Assembly: GCA_031275825.1 (NCBI GenBank)
Contig: JAISOH010000069.1
Location: 1 to 32,108 of the forward strand
Source: Prevotellaceae bacterium
GTDB taxonomy: Bacteria > Bacteroidota > Bacteroidia > Bacteroidales > UBA932
Direction: 5' to 3'
Length of the DNA: 32,108 nucleotides
Shown: one piece after another, positions 1 through 7,884 of the stretch
How the letters are laid out: every line of letters begins with the position of its first letter
Numbering within the stretch: position 1 is the first letter of the stretch
Notes under the pieces: model-generated
Databases searched by the model: none
The model's input: only the letters and a program-made list of their open reading frames with translations
Told to the model about the DNA's origin: nothing
Position numbers and translations under genes: made by a program

Positions 1-4
1 CCTT

Positions 5-30
5 AAACAGTAAATATTCAAACAGTAAAT
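5..30. repeat. Short direct repeat, two copies of AAACAGTAAAT
   Basis: The 11-mer AAACAGTAAAT occurs at 5-15 and 20-30, a 15-bp period. It lies at the window edge and may be the end of a longer array. Nothing coding is visible here. Confidence 0.4.
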
Positions 31-105
31 AAACCTGAGTGCTGATATTTTATTTTTTCCGTAATAAAAACCAAAAAAATATTTTACCGGTAGTATTTAT
101 TTTAT

Positions 106-113
106 TATATTTG
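106..113 (+). promoter_or_regulatory. Bacteroidota -7 promoter box upstream of small ORF
   Basis: TATATTTG fits the TAnnTTTG consensus exactly and sits 20 bp before an ATG at 133. No clear TTTG -33 box is visible at the usual 19-21 nt spacing, so strength is uncertain. Confidence 0.5.
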
Positions 114-132
114 CGGAAAATTATAAAACTTT

Positions 133-285
133 ATGAAAAGTAATGTAAAAAATATTATTAAGGCGCTTTGCAGCAGGTTGCAATTTTTGCAGTTGAGCGA
201 GGCTTTTATGCGTTTTTTGCCCTCGACCCAAAATCCGTGTAATTTACTGACATACAGTAAATTGGGGGGGGGTATTTCTTTTTAA
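133..285 (+). CDS. Small hypothetical protein, 50 aa, ends in a G-tract
   Basis: An ATG at 133 follows a good -7 box by about 20 bp and opens 50 codons ending in TAA at 283-285. The product starts MKSNVKNIIKALCSRLQ and ends SKLGGGISF. The glycines are encoded in a run of nine G at 264-272. One G fewer or more would move translation into a longer tail: about 20 extra residues with eight G, over 30 with ten. I do not recognise a family. It could be a real short peptide, a leader peptide, or the 5' end of a decayed gene. The promoter plus correctly placed ATG argue for expression, but there is no homology evidence. Confidence 0.3.
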   Translation: MKSNVKNIIKALCSRLQFLQLSEAFMRFLPSTQNPCNLLTYSKLGGGISF

Positions 286-374
286 AGAAAATTTCACGAA
301 AATTTTTGTTCAGAATATCATGTTTAAGCAAAAAATTAATCCGTTTTATGTACTCTAAAACCTGTTATTACTGA

Positions 375-390
375 CTTGCCGCAAGGCAGG
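375..390 (+). other. GNRA-tetraloop hairpin in untranslated DNA
   Basis: CTTGCC-GCAA-GGCAGG folds as six pairs (one T-G wobble) closed by a GCAA tetraloop. It lies in the 207-bp gap between the 50-aa ORF and the micro-protein gene. There is no T-tract, so it is not an obvious terminator. It may be a 5'-UTR element or chance. Confidence 0.3.
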
Positions 391-492
391 AGAATACAAA
401 AAACTAAAACTCAAAAACCAATTTTTTAACTTTCCGTGAAGAAAATTCACCTGAAAAATAAAATATTTTATAAACATATAAAAAATAAATAT

Positions 493-693
493 ATGAAAAA
501 GATTAAAAATAAAATTGCCGTTTTGGTATGCGGATTAGTATTATTATTCGGAATAAATACTATAGCTATGGCTCAAAGATGTGTTACTATATCTTATGAA
601 TGTTGTGGTGGAGCTTTCGCTGGTGATTATGATTTGGATGGCAATTTACTGGCTGAACTACTTGTAGATATTTACGCAAATTGTAATTGCTAA
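493..693 (+). CDS. Secreted cysteine-rich micro-protein (66 aa)
   Basis: The preferred start is ATG 493 (MKKIKNKIAVLV...). An in-frame GTG at 436 would place 19 lysine-rich residues ahead of the signal peptide and is unlikely. Residues 1-27 form a clear signal peptide (basic n-region, hydrophobic core, cleavage after AMA). The predicted mature chain is 39 residues beginning Gln, with five cysteines (30, 37, 38, 64, 66) and a DxDxDG motif at 45-50 (DYDLDG) resembling a calcium-binding loop. A perfect hairpin follows the stop, then a GLPGLI gene on the same strand. No family is recognised. The architecture (short, secreted, next to GLPGLI and a TonB-type receptor) suggests a processed extracellular or periplasmic peptide, but that function is inference. 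Confidence 0.6.
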   Translation: MKKIKNKIAVLVCGLVLLFGINTIAMAQRCVTISYECCGGAFAGDYDLDGNLLAELLVDIYANCNC

Positions 694-705
694 TTTTAAC
701 AATAA

Positions 706-741
706 GGTATTAGAGGGATTAATATATCCCTCTAAATTACC
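706..741 (+). terminator. Intercistronic stem-loop (attenuator or leaky terminator)
   Basis: TTAGAGGGAT (710-719) and ATCCCTCTAA (726-735) pair perfectly over 10 bp around a 6-nt loop. GGTA (706-709) and TACC (738-741) add an outer stem across a 2-nt bulge. The downstream tract is only TTTATAT, so termination would be partial. It sits between the micro-protein stop and the GLPGLI ATG at 760. It could stabilise the upstream message or lower expression of the downstream gene. Confidence 0.6.
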
Positions 742-759
742 TTTATATAAATTGCGACA

Positions 760-1569
760 ATGAAAAAAATATTGATTTTAACAGCAAGTATAGTGTTGTT
801 CTATATGCAATTAAATTCTCAGGAAACATTAGATACTGCTTATTTGGAATGTTCTTATACTTTTACACAAATGATAGATACCATAACGCAAAAAAAATCA
901 GTAAGAGATGTTGATATGCGACTTCTTATTGGAGCTAAATACAGTAAATTTTACAGTCATAGATTATTTTCTGCCGATTCTATTTTAAAAACCATGACTA
1001 CAGATGAACAAATGTTTATGCTTTCTAATGGTGGATTTACTGATTTTATAAACAAATATGGATCTAGTGAAGCATACAAAGTATATACAAATCATATAGA
1101 AAATAAAATAACACAGACAGATATGAGGGCTCCAAAGAATGTATTATACAAAGAATCTGTGCCAAAACAGAATTGGAAAATTTTATCGGAAATAAAAGAT
1201 TTTGATGGTTACAAATGCCAGAAAGCAACATGTACATTCCGAGGCAGAGATTATGTGGCATGGTTTACCCGCGAAATTCCTGTAAAAGAAGGTCCATGGA
1301 AATTCAACGGATTACCCGGCTTGATAGTAAAGGTTCATGATACGCAGGAACATTATGATTTTGAATTGTCTTATATAAATAAAATAAGAAAAAAAATAAT
1401 ATTTGAAGAAAAGAATTATCCTGAGATAACACTTAAAGATTATATAAAAGTATGTAGATACAAAATACAGCATCCTCTTGAATATTTAATGAATTCAGGT
1501 AAAAATGTGCGTACAACTTTTAGTCCGGATCCTAAGCCATACGATGTAATGGAAAGAGATATTAAATGA
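760..1569 (+). CDS. GLPGLI family protein
   Basis: The 269-residue product has an N-terminal signal peptide (about residues 1-20). It carries the family signature GPWKFNGLPGLI, with the six eponymous residues at 184-189, preceded by the usual aromatic segment AWFTREIP. The C-terminus KPYDVMERDIK resembles the family's common 'kpYnPie' ending. GLPGLI proteins (TIGR01200) are known from Bacteroidota, are exported, have no settled function, and commonly neighbour TonB-receptor-like proteins, as here. Length is normal for the family. The gene is A-rich with AGA and ATA codons, unlike the receptor gene that follows, which uses CGC, GCG and GAC. An intrinsic terminator follows the stop by 11 bp. 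Confidence 0.9.
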   Translation: MKKILILTASIVLFYMQLNSQETLDTAYLECSYTFTQMIDTITQKKSVRDVDMRLLIGAKYSKFYSHRLFSADSILKTMTTDEQMFMLSNGGFTDFINKYGSSEAYKVYTNHIENKITQTDMRAPKNVLYKESVPKQNWKILSEIKDFDGYKCQKATCTFRGRDYVAWFTREIPVKEGPWKFNGLPGLIVKVHDTQEHYDFELSYINKIRKKIIFEEKNYPEITLKDYIKVCRYKIQHPLEYLMNSGKNVRTTFSPDPKPYDVMERDIK

Positions 1570-1579
1570 CAACAAAACT

Positions 1580-1616
1580 CAGCAGCGTGAATTTATTTTG
1601 CGCTGCTGATTTTTTT
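1580..1616 (+). terminator. Intrinsic terminator after GLPGLI gene
   Basis: CAGCAGCG (1580-1587) pairs with CGCTGCTG (1601-1608) over 8 bp, with a 13-nt loop, followed by A and seven T (1610-1616). It begins 11 bp after the GLPGLI stop codon. It lies inside the 5' end that the receptor ORF would have if it began at ATG 1566, which argues against that start. Confidence 0.8.
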
Positions 1617-1625
1617 ATAAATTTG
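1598..1625 (+). promoter_or_regulatory. Promoter for TonB-receptor-like gene
   Basis: TAAATTTG (1618-1625) matches TAnnTTTG. A TTG at 1598-1600 lies 17 nt upstream, slightly short of the usual 19-21. It directly follows the T-tract of the GLPGLI terminator and precedes the receptor's signal peptide, implying a separate transcription unit. Confidence 0.5.
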
Positions 1626-1637
1626 CATAAAAAATAT

Positions 1638-4211
1638 TTGAAAAAATATACAGTCATATTATTATTATTGCAGGCAATTTGCTGCGATGCAAATGCGCAA
1701 GCGGTTTTTAGCGGAGTTGTGAAAAACGCCCGCACAGGTGAACTGCTGAGCGGCGCAAACGTTACCCTGCACCAAACAGACAGCGACAACATAATAGCCT
1801 GGTCTATTTGCAACAACAAAGGCGAATATTTGATAAAAATAAACGGACAAAGCGACTCGCTCGACCTGCGCGCGGCTTATCTGGGTTATGCCGAACAGAT
1901 AATACGCATTGCTCCGCAGTCGCAAACCAACAATTTTTCGCTTGCCGAAAAGGAATTTGTGCTGAAAGAATCAAAAATCACCGCGCCCAAAATACGCGCC
2001 TACGGCGATACCGTTTCGTACAGCGCAGGGCAGTTTACTCGCGAGCAGGATAGAGTTCTTACCGATATTCTCGACCGCATGCCCGGCGTTGAAGTAAACA
2101 AAGAAACGGGCGGAATAAAATATCAGGGCACGCCTGTAAACCGTTTTTATGTTGAAAATCAAAACCTGATGGACGGTCGTTATGGCGAAGTTTCAAAAAA
2201 TTTGCCCGTGGATGCGGTAAAAACCGTTGAAATATTTGAAAATCATCAACCCGTGCGCGCCTTGCAGGATATAAGTTTCAGCGAGCAGGCGGCAATAAAC
2301 ATAAAACTTACCGACAAGGCAAAAGGCAAATGGACAGGCAACGGATTTACGGCAGGTTTGGGTCTGTCGCCGCTGCTGTGGCGAGCCGAATTTTCGGCTA
2401 TGCGTTTCGCTCCCGACATACAGACTTACGTTACCTACAAAACAAATAACACAGGGCAGGATATTAAAATTTATAACAATTTTGCCTCGATACAGATTAT
2501 TATGCTGAACGAAACCAATACGAGCGCTTTTTATTCGCCTTTCATATCATCGCCCAATATTGACAAAAAACGGAGTTTTTTCAACCGCAGTCATGTTTTC
2601 AGCATCAACAATCTTTGGAAAACCGGAAAAGAGTCGAACCTGCGCTTTAATATCGACTATCGAAACGAAGAAACGGAGCAGGAAAGCGCTCAAACCACAA
2701 AATATTTTCTGGGCAACGACAGCGTTTACACGTACTCCGAAAAGTACGAAGTTAACAATTATCAAAATAAAATCAGCGGAAATTTGACATATACCAAAAA
2801 TGACGCCCGCATGTTTTTTGAAAACAAACTGAGCGCCGAAGCCGACTGGCAAAAAATAAATTCAACAGTAACAAGCAACAGCAACATAAACCAGCGCCTG
2901 CGCCTGCCGGGTTTTGAGATAAGCGATGAATTTAAAATAATAGCCCGTACCGCCAAAAAACGAACTTATCATTTCACATCAAACAACAAATTCAATTCGC
3001 AGCCGCAGGAACTGCTCAGCAGCATTTCGCCGCAGGCAAACAATCTTGCCGATTTTTCGCAAATTGCAGACATAAAAACCTTTACAAGTGCAAATATTCT
3101 GGCTTTTGGGCACAGCATAAAAAAAGTAAATGTAAATTACATGGCGGGTTACGATTTCCGAATTGACGGCTATGACGCCGGTAACGAAATATTCAGACGC
3201 AACGAACATAAAATTGATTTTACTCCATCGCTGTCGTATCAGGGCGGACGCTTGCGCACAAGTCTTCAGCTGCCTTTGTATTACGCAAATATTTCGGGTT
3301 CGGATAATATTGACGGTTTTTCGGGATTAGTTTTCGAACCATCGTTGCGATTTACATATTCGCCGGGTTATTTTTGGGAATTTTACGCAAGCGGCAATTT
3401 ATCATCTGATTTGGGTTCGATTTATGATGCGGTTTCGGGAGTGATGAAAAATTACAGAACTCAATATGTATTCGATGGCGCTTTTCCACGTACCGACAAG
3501 GCAGTGGCCGCATTCGGGATTAATTATAAAAATCCCATAAAAGCGCTGTTTGCTTATACATCAATATCATACGGCAATATTACAAGCGCCAATACAGGCG
3601 AGCAGATAATAAACGGAGCGCAAATAATCAACAGAATTATCGAAGGAAAAAACAAGACCGAAAGCGTAAGCGCCAACGGATATATATCAAAAATTTTCGA
3701 CTGGCAGCGTTGCAGCGCCAAATTGAACTGGAACATATCTGAAAGCAGGTCGCAGCAAATACAAAATTCGATGCTTATGCCGTTTTCAAACTTTTCGTTT
3801 TTGCTTAATCCGGGTTTTGAAATCGAAACCTTTGCCGGACAAATGCTCAATTATTCGATTTCGATTTCGGCTTTACGTTCAACTGTTCAAAATATCAAAC
3901 AGCCTTTTATGCACAGTTTGAAACAGAATTTTACATATTACATACCTGTTGCAAAAAATATCAACATTATGATTAGCGGCGAACATTTGCGCAATCAGGT
4001 GAGTGTAAACCAATATGTAAACATGTTTTTGATGGATGCAACAGCGCGGTACAAAATTTCACCCAAATTTGAACTTGCGTTAAGCTGGAACAATATTTTC
4101 GACACGCGCGAATATTCATACTCATCGTATAACGACCTGTATTACATGTCGTACAGTTACAAACTGCGTCCAATGAATATTCTGTTTACAGCCAATGTAC
4201 AATTGCGATAA
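1638..4211 (+). CDS. TonB-dependent-receptor-like outer membrane protein with CarboxypepD_reg-like domain
   Basis: I place the start at TTG 1638 (LKKYTVILLLLQ..., 857 aa), which begins a normal signal peptide ending near DANAQA. The reading frame is open back to ATG 1566, but that stretch contains a terminator and a promoter. After the signal peptide comes a carboxypeptidase-regulatory-like beta-sandwich (FSGVVKNARTGELLSGANV...). A plug-like segment follows (DILDRMPGVEVNKETGGIKYQG...), then a long aromatic-rich beta-barrel ending in alternating residues (MNILFTANVQLR). This receptor type often neighbours GLPGLI genes in Bacteroidota. I see no SusD partner. Substrate is unknown; import or surface display of a peptide or chelate is possible. 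The start codon is the least certain part. Confidence 0.85.
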   Translation: MKKYTVILLLLQAICCDANAQAVFSGVVKNARTGELLSGANVTLHQTDSDNIIAWSICNNKGEYLIKINGQSDSLDLRAAYLGYAEQIIRIAPQSQTNNFSLAEKEFVLKESKITAPKIRAYGDTVSYSAGQFTREQDRVLTDILDRMPGVEVNKETGGIKYQGTPVNRFYVENQNLMDGRYGEVSKNLPVDAVKTVEIFENHQPVRALQDISFSEQAAINIKLTDKAKGKWTGNGFTAGLGLSPLLWRAEFSAMRFAPDIQTYVTYKTNNTGQDIKIYNNFASIQIIMLNETNTSAFYSPFISSPNIDKKRSFFNRSHVFSINNLWKTGKESNLRFNIDYRNEETEQESAQTTKYFLGNDSVYTYSEKYEVNNYQNKISGNLTYTKNDARMFFENKLSAEADWQKINSTVTSNSNINQRLRLPGFEISDEFKIIARTAKKRTYHFTSNNKFNSQPQELLSSISPQANNLADFSQIADIKTFTSANILAFGHSIKKVNVNYMAGYDFRIDGYDAGNEIFRRNEHKIDFTPSLSYQGGRLRTSLQLPLYYANISGSDNIDGFSGLVFEPSLRFTYSPGYFWEFYASGNLSSDLGSIYDAVSGVMKNYRTQYVFDGAFPRTDKAVAAFGINYKNPIKALFAYTSISYGNITSANTGEQIINGAQIINRIIEGKNKTESVSANGYISKIFDWQRCSAKLNWNISESRSQQIQNSMLMPFSNFSFLLNPGFEIETFAGQMLNYSISISALRSTVQNIKQPFMHSLKQNFTYYIPVAKNINIMISGEHLRNQVSVNQYVNMFLMDATARYKISPKFELALSWNNIFDTREYSYSSYNDLYYMSYSYKLRPMNILFTANVQLR

Positions 4212-4296
4212 AATTAATGAAAAATTATAATATGAAATATAATTGAACTTTGAAAAATAAAAATAGCGAAAACTGATTGTGTTTTTGAAAATTTTG

Positions 4297-4304
4297 TACC
4301 TTTG
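4297..4304 (+). promoter_or_regulatory. -7 promoter box for DUF5686 gene
   Basis: TACCTTTG matches TAnnTTTG and lies 88 bp upstream of ATG 4393, giving a 5' UTR of roughly 80 nt. A TTG lies 17 nt upstream, slightly close for a -33 box. Confidence 0.5.
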
Positions 4305-4392
4305 ACATCAATAACACTATTCAATTATTAAATTCAAAACGCAAAAATTAATTGTATTTGGATATTACAATTTTAACAACTCATTAAAAAAC

Positions 4393-6984
4393 ATGAATAT
4401 AAAAGGAAAGTTATTGATATTTTTTTTATTGATTTCGTTTTTTCTGACTGCTGAAAATATTTGTCTGGCACAGGTTTTTGAGGGCGTTGTAAAAGATGAA
4501 TCCGGCAATAACATTGAGTTTGTTTCGATTTTTATTCCCGAAATTTCGCAGGGATTTTCGACAAATGAAGAGGGTAAATTTTCGTTGAAAATAGCACAGG
4601 GAAAATACACATGCGAGTTCAGACACCTAACATATCAAACCGAAACTTTTACGGTAAATATTCCTCAACGGCAACCGCTGACTGTGATAATGAAACCCAA
4701 AATATATGAAATAGCCGAAGCCGTTGTCAGGCAAAATGCCGAAGACCGCGCTTATGCAATGATGCGGCAGGTAATTGCACGTGCGCCATATCATAAAAAT
4801 CAGGTGTCCGAATATAAATCCGAAACTTATATTCGAGCTTCGTTCAAAATTGACAAAATTTCTAACATTATAAAAAAACTTAATCGCAAAACGCTAAAAG
4901 AAAACGGCATAGAAGAAGGAAGCGCTTACATACAGGAAACAGTAAATGAAGTAACCTACAAAAACGGGCAGATAAATCAGCGCATAAAAGCAGTAAAAGA
5001 TAATTTTCCCGAATTTGCCAAAATCGACATAAGCGCAGCATGGATGTTCAATATTTACGATATGGAAAATGAAATGTTTATTACTCCACTGTCGCCAAAA
5101 GCATTTACTTATTATAATTTTACATATAAAGGTTTTTTTGTAGAGAATGATAAAACCGTAAATAAAATTCACATCAGCCCGCGCCGTAACGATAACAGGC
5201 TGATTTCGGGATATATTTATGTTTTTGAAAACACATGGGATGTACACAGTTACGAACTTTCGGGCAAACAGCAGATGATAACATACGGTTTGAAACAAAT
5301 CTTCGGCGAAGTGTTGCCGAAGATTATGATGCCCGTAAAAAATCAAATAACGGCAAATTTTTCGATAATGGGCAATGAAGGCGAAATCAACAGTGTTTCG
5401 TCAATCAAATACAGTGACATAAAAGCCGGTTCTCAAAATCTCGAAAACAGGCTGGCGCAAACGGCATCATCAAAAAAACAGGAAGAACGCAAACAAAAAA
5501 TAAAATCGCTGATTGAGAAATCCGACTTTACAAACGATGACGCCGCAAAAGTCAAAAATGAACTGGGAAAATTTGAAAACGAAAAAAACAGAGAAAATAT
5601 CGGCAGGAAAACAGGAAAATACGAAATCATCGAAAGTTTTAATGTCGAAAAAGACAGCGTCAATAAAAATCTGAACAGCGAATATTGGGATTCGATAAGA
5701 ACAATTCCAATGCTTGATTACGAAATTTTAAGCTACCGGCGCAGCGATTCGCTAACTTTGGCGAAACCTCAAAAAGAAGAGAAAAAACAATCTCCTTTAA
5801 AAAAAATAATTTCGGGAGGGACTTACAAATCAAGCGATTCCGAATTTGTTAAATACAGCGGAATAATAAATATCAATGCAAATTTCAATGCTGTAGATAT
5901 TTTTAATTACGGACAGGAAATCGAATATTATAAACAGTTCAAAAATCAAACCTCGTTGCGATTGATTGGAGAAGCCGCTTACAGTTTCGGACGAAAACAG
6001 ATTCTGTGGAATACAAAATTGCGATATTATTATTATCCCGAAGCGCGCGCTGTGGCTTACATAAATTACGGCAACCAGACAGTCGATTTTAACGAAACAG
6101 GCGGAATGAATATAACTGCAAACAGTTTGTCATCGTTATTTTTCAAAAAAAATTATATTAATTTTTACGGCAAACATTTTTTGCAAATCGGCAACAACGT
6201 TGATATTGCAGATGGCTGGCGTTTATCGTTTGATGCTTCTTACCAAAAACGTAAACAGCTGCATAACAATACAAATTTTTCAATTTTCAGAAAGTCAAAA
6301 AAATATCGCAGCAACAAGCCTGTAAATTCATATATGGAAAATGATTCTGCGCTTGTACAGTCAAGTCGTGCATTTACGCTCAACATGCAATTAAAATATA
6401 CGCCGCGTCAGTATTATGTGAAACGGGGAAGAATTAAACGAGTTGTGCGTTCCGACTTTCCTGAATTTTCGCTCAATTATAAAACCGGAATAACAGGCAT
6501 TTTCAACAGCGTTTCAAATTTTGATTTGCTCACGTTTGAAGTCGCTCATAATGTAGAACTTGATATTCTCAACAATATTTCATACACTGCGAAAATCGGA
6601 AAATTTCTCACAACACGGCGAATGCATTTTTCGGAATTTGCGCATTTCAATTTAGCTGAAGATGATGTAATGTTCAGTCCTTTTGACGATTTGAAAACAA
6701 TAGTGCAAACGTATAACAGCAGCACAAACGAATGGTTTTTTAACGTAAATTTTACTTATACAACATCGCGCCTGTTGCTGAAACGATTTGTTTTTGAACG
6801 CAGTTTTATGGACGAAAACATATATTTCAGTTATTTGCGAACGCCTCAGTTAAAACATTTTTCAGAAATAGGTTACGGATTATCAAATATTTTCAGAATT
6901 GCAGGCTTGGGCGGTTTCATTGGTTTTGAAAATATGAGATATAAATTCATACGGTTAAAAATATCCATAAATTTCGGAAATTAA
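4393..6984 (+). CDS. DUF5686 / carboxypeptidase-like regulatory domain outer membrane protein
   Basis: The 863-residue protein has a signal peptide ending near CLAQ (about residue 27). A CarboxypepD_reg-like domain follows at roughly 28-105 (FEGVVKDESGNNIEFVSIFIPE...). The DUF5686 region opens with AYAMMRQVIARAPYHKNQVSEYKSETYIR, quoted here only to locate it at about 118-146. A charged, lysine/glutamate-rich linker spans about 350-440. The rest is a beta-barrel with many YYY and aromatic strands, ending KISINFGN. Family members are outer-membrane proteins of unknown role in Bacteroidota. It has its own promoter and is followed by a convergent hydrolase gene. Length is typical. Confidence 0.85.
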   Translation: MNIKGKLLIFFLLISFFLTAENICLAQVFEGVVKDESGNNIEFVSIFIPEISQGFSTNEEGKFSLKIAQGKYTCEFRHLTYQTETFTVNIPQRQPLTVIMKPKIYEIAEAVVRQNAEDRAYAMMRQVIARAPYHKNQVSEYKSETYIRASFKIDKISNIIKKLNRKTLKENGIEEGSAYIQETVNEVTYKNGQINQRIKAVKDNFPEFAKIDISAAWMFNIYDMENEMFITPLSPKAFTYYNFTYKGFFVENDKTVNKIHISPRRNDNRLISGYIYVFENTWDVHSYELSGKQQMITYGLKQIFGEVLPKIMMPVKNQITANFSIMGNEGEINSVSSIKYSDIKAGSQNLENRLAQTASSKKQEERKQKIKSLIEKSDFTNDDAAKVKNELGKFENEKNRENIGRKTGKYEIIESFNVEKDSVNKNLNSEYWDSIRTIPMLDYEILSYRRSDSLTLAKPQKEEKKQSPLKKIISGGTYKSSDSEFVKYSGIININANFNAVDIFNYGQEIEYYKQFKNQTSLRLIGEAAYSFGRKQILWNTKLRYYYYPEARAVAYINYGNQTVDFNETGGMNITANSLSSLFFKKNYINFYGKHFLQIGNNVDIADGWRLSFDASYQKRKQLHNNTNFSIFRKSKKYRSNKPVNSYMENDSALVQSSRAFTLNMQLKYTPRQYYVKRGRIKRVVRSDFPEFSLNYKTGITGIFNSVSNFDLLTFEVAHNVELDILNNISYTAKIGKFLTTRRMHFSEFAHFNLAEDDVMFSPFDDLKTIVQTYNSSTNEWFFNVNFTYTTSRLLLKRFVFERSFMDENIYFSYLRTPQLKHFSEIGYGLSNIFRIAGLGGFIGFENMRYKFIRLKISINFGN

Positions 6985-7078
6985 AAATCTATGTTTCAAC
7001 AAAATACAAATTGCTTACTAACAACAGGTTACATGCTGGAAATTAATAAGTAAAAATGCAGGGTTTATGTAATATTGG

Positions 7079-7738
7079 TTAAAATCCTGCAAAATCTTTG
7101 ATAAATTCAAATAGTTTGGCGCTGTGTATAATATAACTTCCATGATTTTCGCCTTCAATAATTTTAAGTTTACTGTTTTGAATTTGCTCTGCAATATGTA
7201 AAGTATGTTTTTCTTTTATCATATCTTGTTGTCCGGCAAGAACAAGAGTCGGCGTTTTAATTTTACGCAGTTCGCAATCGTTGATATTCGGCTGGGATAT
7301 TATCATCTTTATTTTTTTGTTGCGAGTGAAAAAATATATTATTCTAATCAAAAACATCCACTTGGATTTCAACCCGTCAGGCGTCAGGTTTGCTCCGCTT
7401 ACAATCAGTTTGTCCAATAAATCCGGATGTTGCGAAGCCATGATTATTCCTGCAATTCCGCCATCGCTGAAACCGTAAAAAACAGGTTTTACAAGTCCAA
7501 GCTGCTTTATAAATTCAACAAAATCATTAGCAATATCCTGATAGTTATATTCGTTTGTTTTGCCGCTTTTTCCGTGTCCGCGCGTATCAACTGCATATAC
7601 GCAAAATTTTTCGCTCAACAAATTGATTATCTTGTCAAATATTTCATGGTTCTCACCATTGCCGTGAGTTAAAATAAAAGGTTGTCCGCTGCCTGTTTTT
7701 TCATAAAACAAATCAACATCATTAACATGTATTGTCAT
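7079..7738 (-). CDS. Alpha/beta hydrolase
   Basis: The start is set at ATG 7738 (MTIHVNDVDLFYEKTGSG, 219 aa), the normal N-terminus of this fold; upstream in-frame codons add only a non-homologous hydrophobic tail. The oxyanion segment is LTHGNG. The nucleophile elbow is GFSDGG (Ser), and the acid lies in LAGQQD (Asp). The catalytic His is in GENHGSY. The cap between elbow and acid is short. It is cytosolic with no signal peptide, and the substrate cannot be told from sequence. It has its own good promoter at 7837-7868, so it is probably not part of the upstream MBOAT operon although it lies immediately downstream on the same strand. Confidence 0.85.
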   Translation of the reverse strand: MTIHVNDVDLFYEKTGSGQPFILTHGNGENHEIFDKIINLLSEKFCVYAVDTRGHGKSGKTNEYNYQDIANDFVEFIKQLGLVKPVFYGFSDGGIAGIIMASQHPDLLDKLIVSGANLTPDGLKSKWMFLIRIIYFFTRNKKIKMIISQPNINDCELRKIKTPTLVLAGQQDMIKEKHTLHIAEQIQNSKLKIIEGENHGSYIIHSAKLFEFIKDFAGF

Positions 7739-7836
7739 AAGAAACTGTTTAATTTCAATTATTAATAAATAAGTGTAAATCAGCAGACATGCGTTGAACA
7801 GATAAATTATTCCGCAGGGCTGACTGATAAACCATA

Positions 7837-7868
7837 CAAAATTATACAAAATATTTTAGAACATCAAA
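7837..7868 (-). promoter_or_regulatory. Promoter of alpha/beta hydrolase gene
   Basis: On the minus strand TAATTTTG (7844-7837) is preceded by TTTG (7868-7865) with exactly 20 nt between them, a full Bacteroidota -33/-7 promoter. The predicted 5' UTR is about 90 nt. Confidence 0.6.
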
Positions 7869-7884
7869 ATATTTTAATCGGTTT

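Noticed and set aside
436-492. GTG 436 start for the micro-protein
   Set aside because: It would add 19 mostly basic residues before a complete signal peptide starting at ATG 493. The GTG also lies in a short GTGAA/TTCAC inverted repeat.
1566-1637. ATG 1566 as the start of the TonB-receptor-like gene, coupled to the GLPGLI stop
   Set aside because: The segment contains a full intrinsic terminator and a -7 box, and its encoded residues precede the signal peptide. It is kept only as an alternative.
4894-5346. 150-aa minus-strand ORF inside the DUF5686 gene
   Set aside because: It is an antisense shadow of a well-supported coding region and has no recognisable domain.
7057-7090. GCAGG...CCTGC inverted repeat as a terminator between the convergent DUF5686 and hydrolase genes
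   Set aside because: There are only five paired bases, a long loop and no T-tract, and it overlaps the hydrolase coding end.
7739-7849. N-terminal extension of the alpha/beta hydrolase
   Set aside because: The extension is hydrophobic and non-homologous, and its start lies at the predicted -7 box. ATG 7738 gives the normal fold start.
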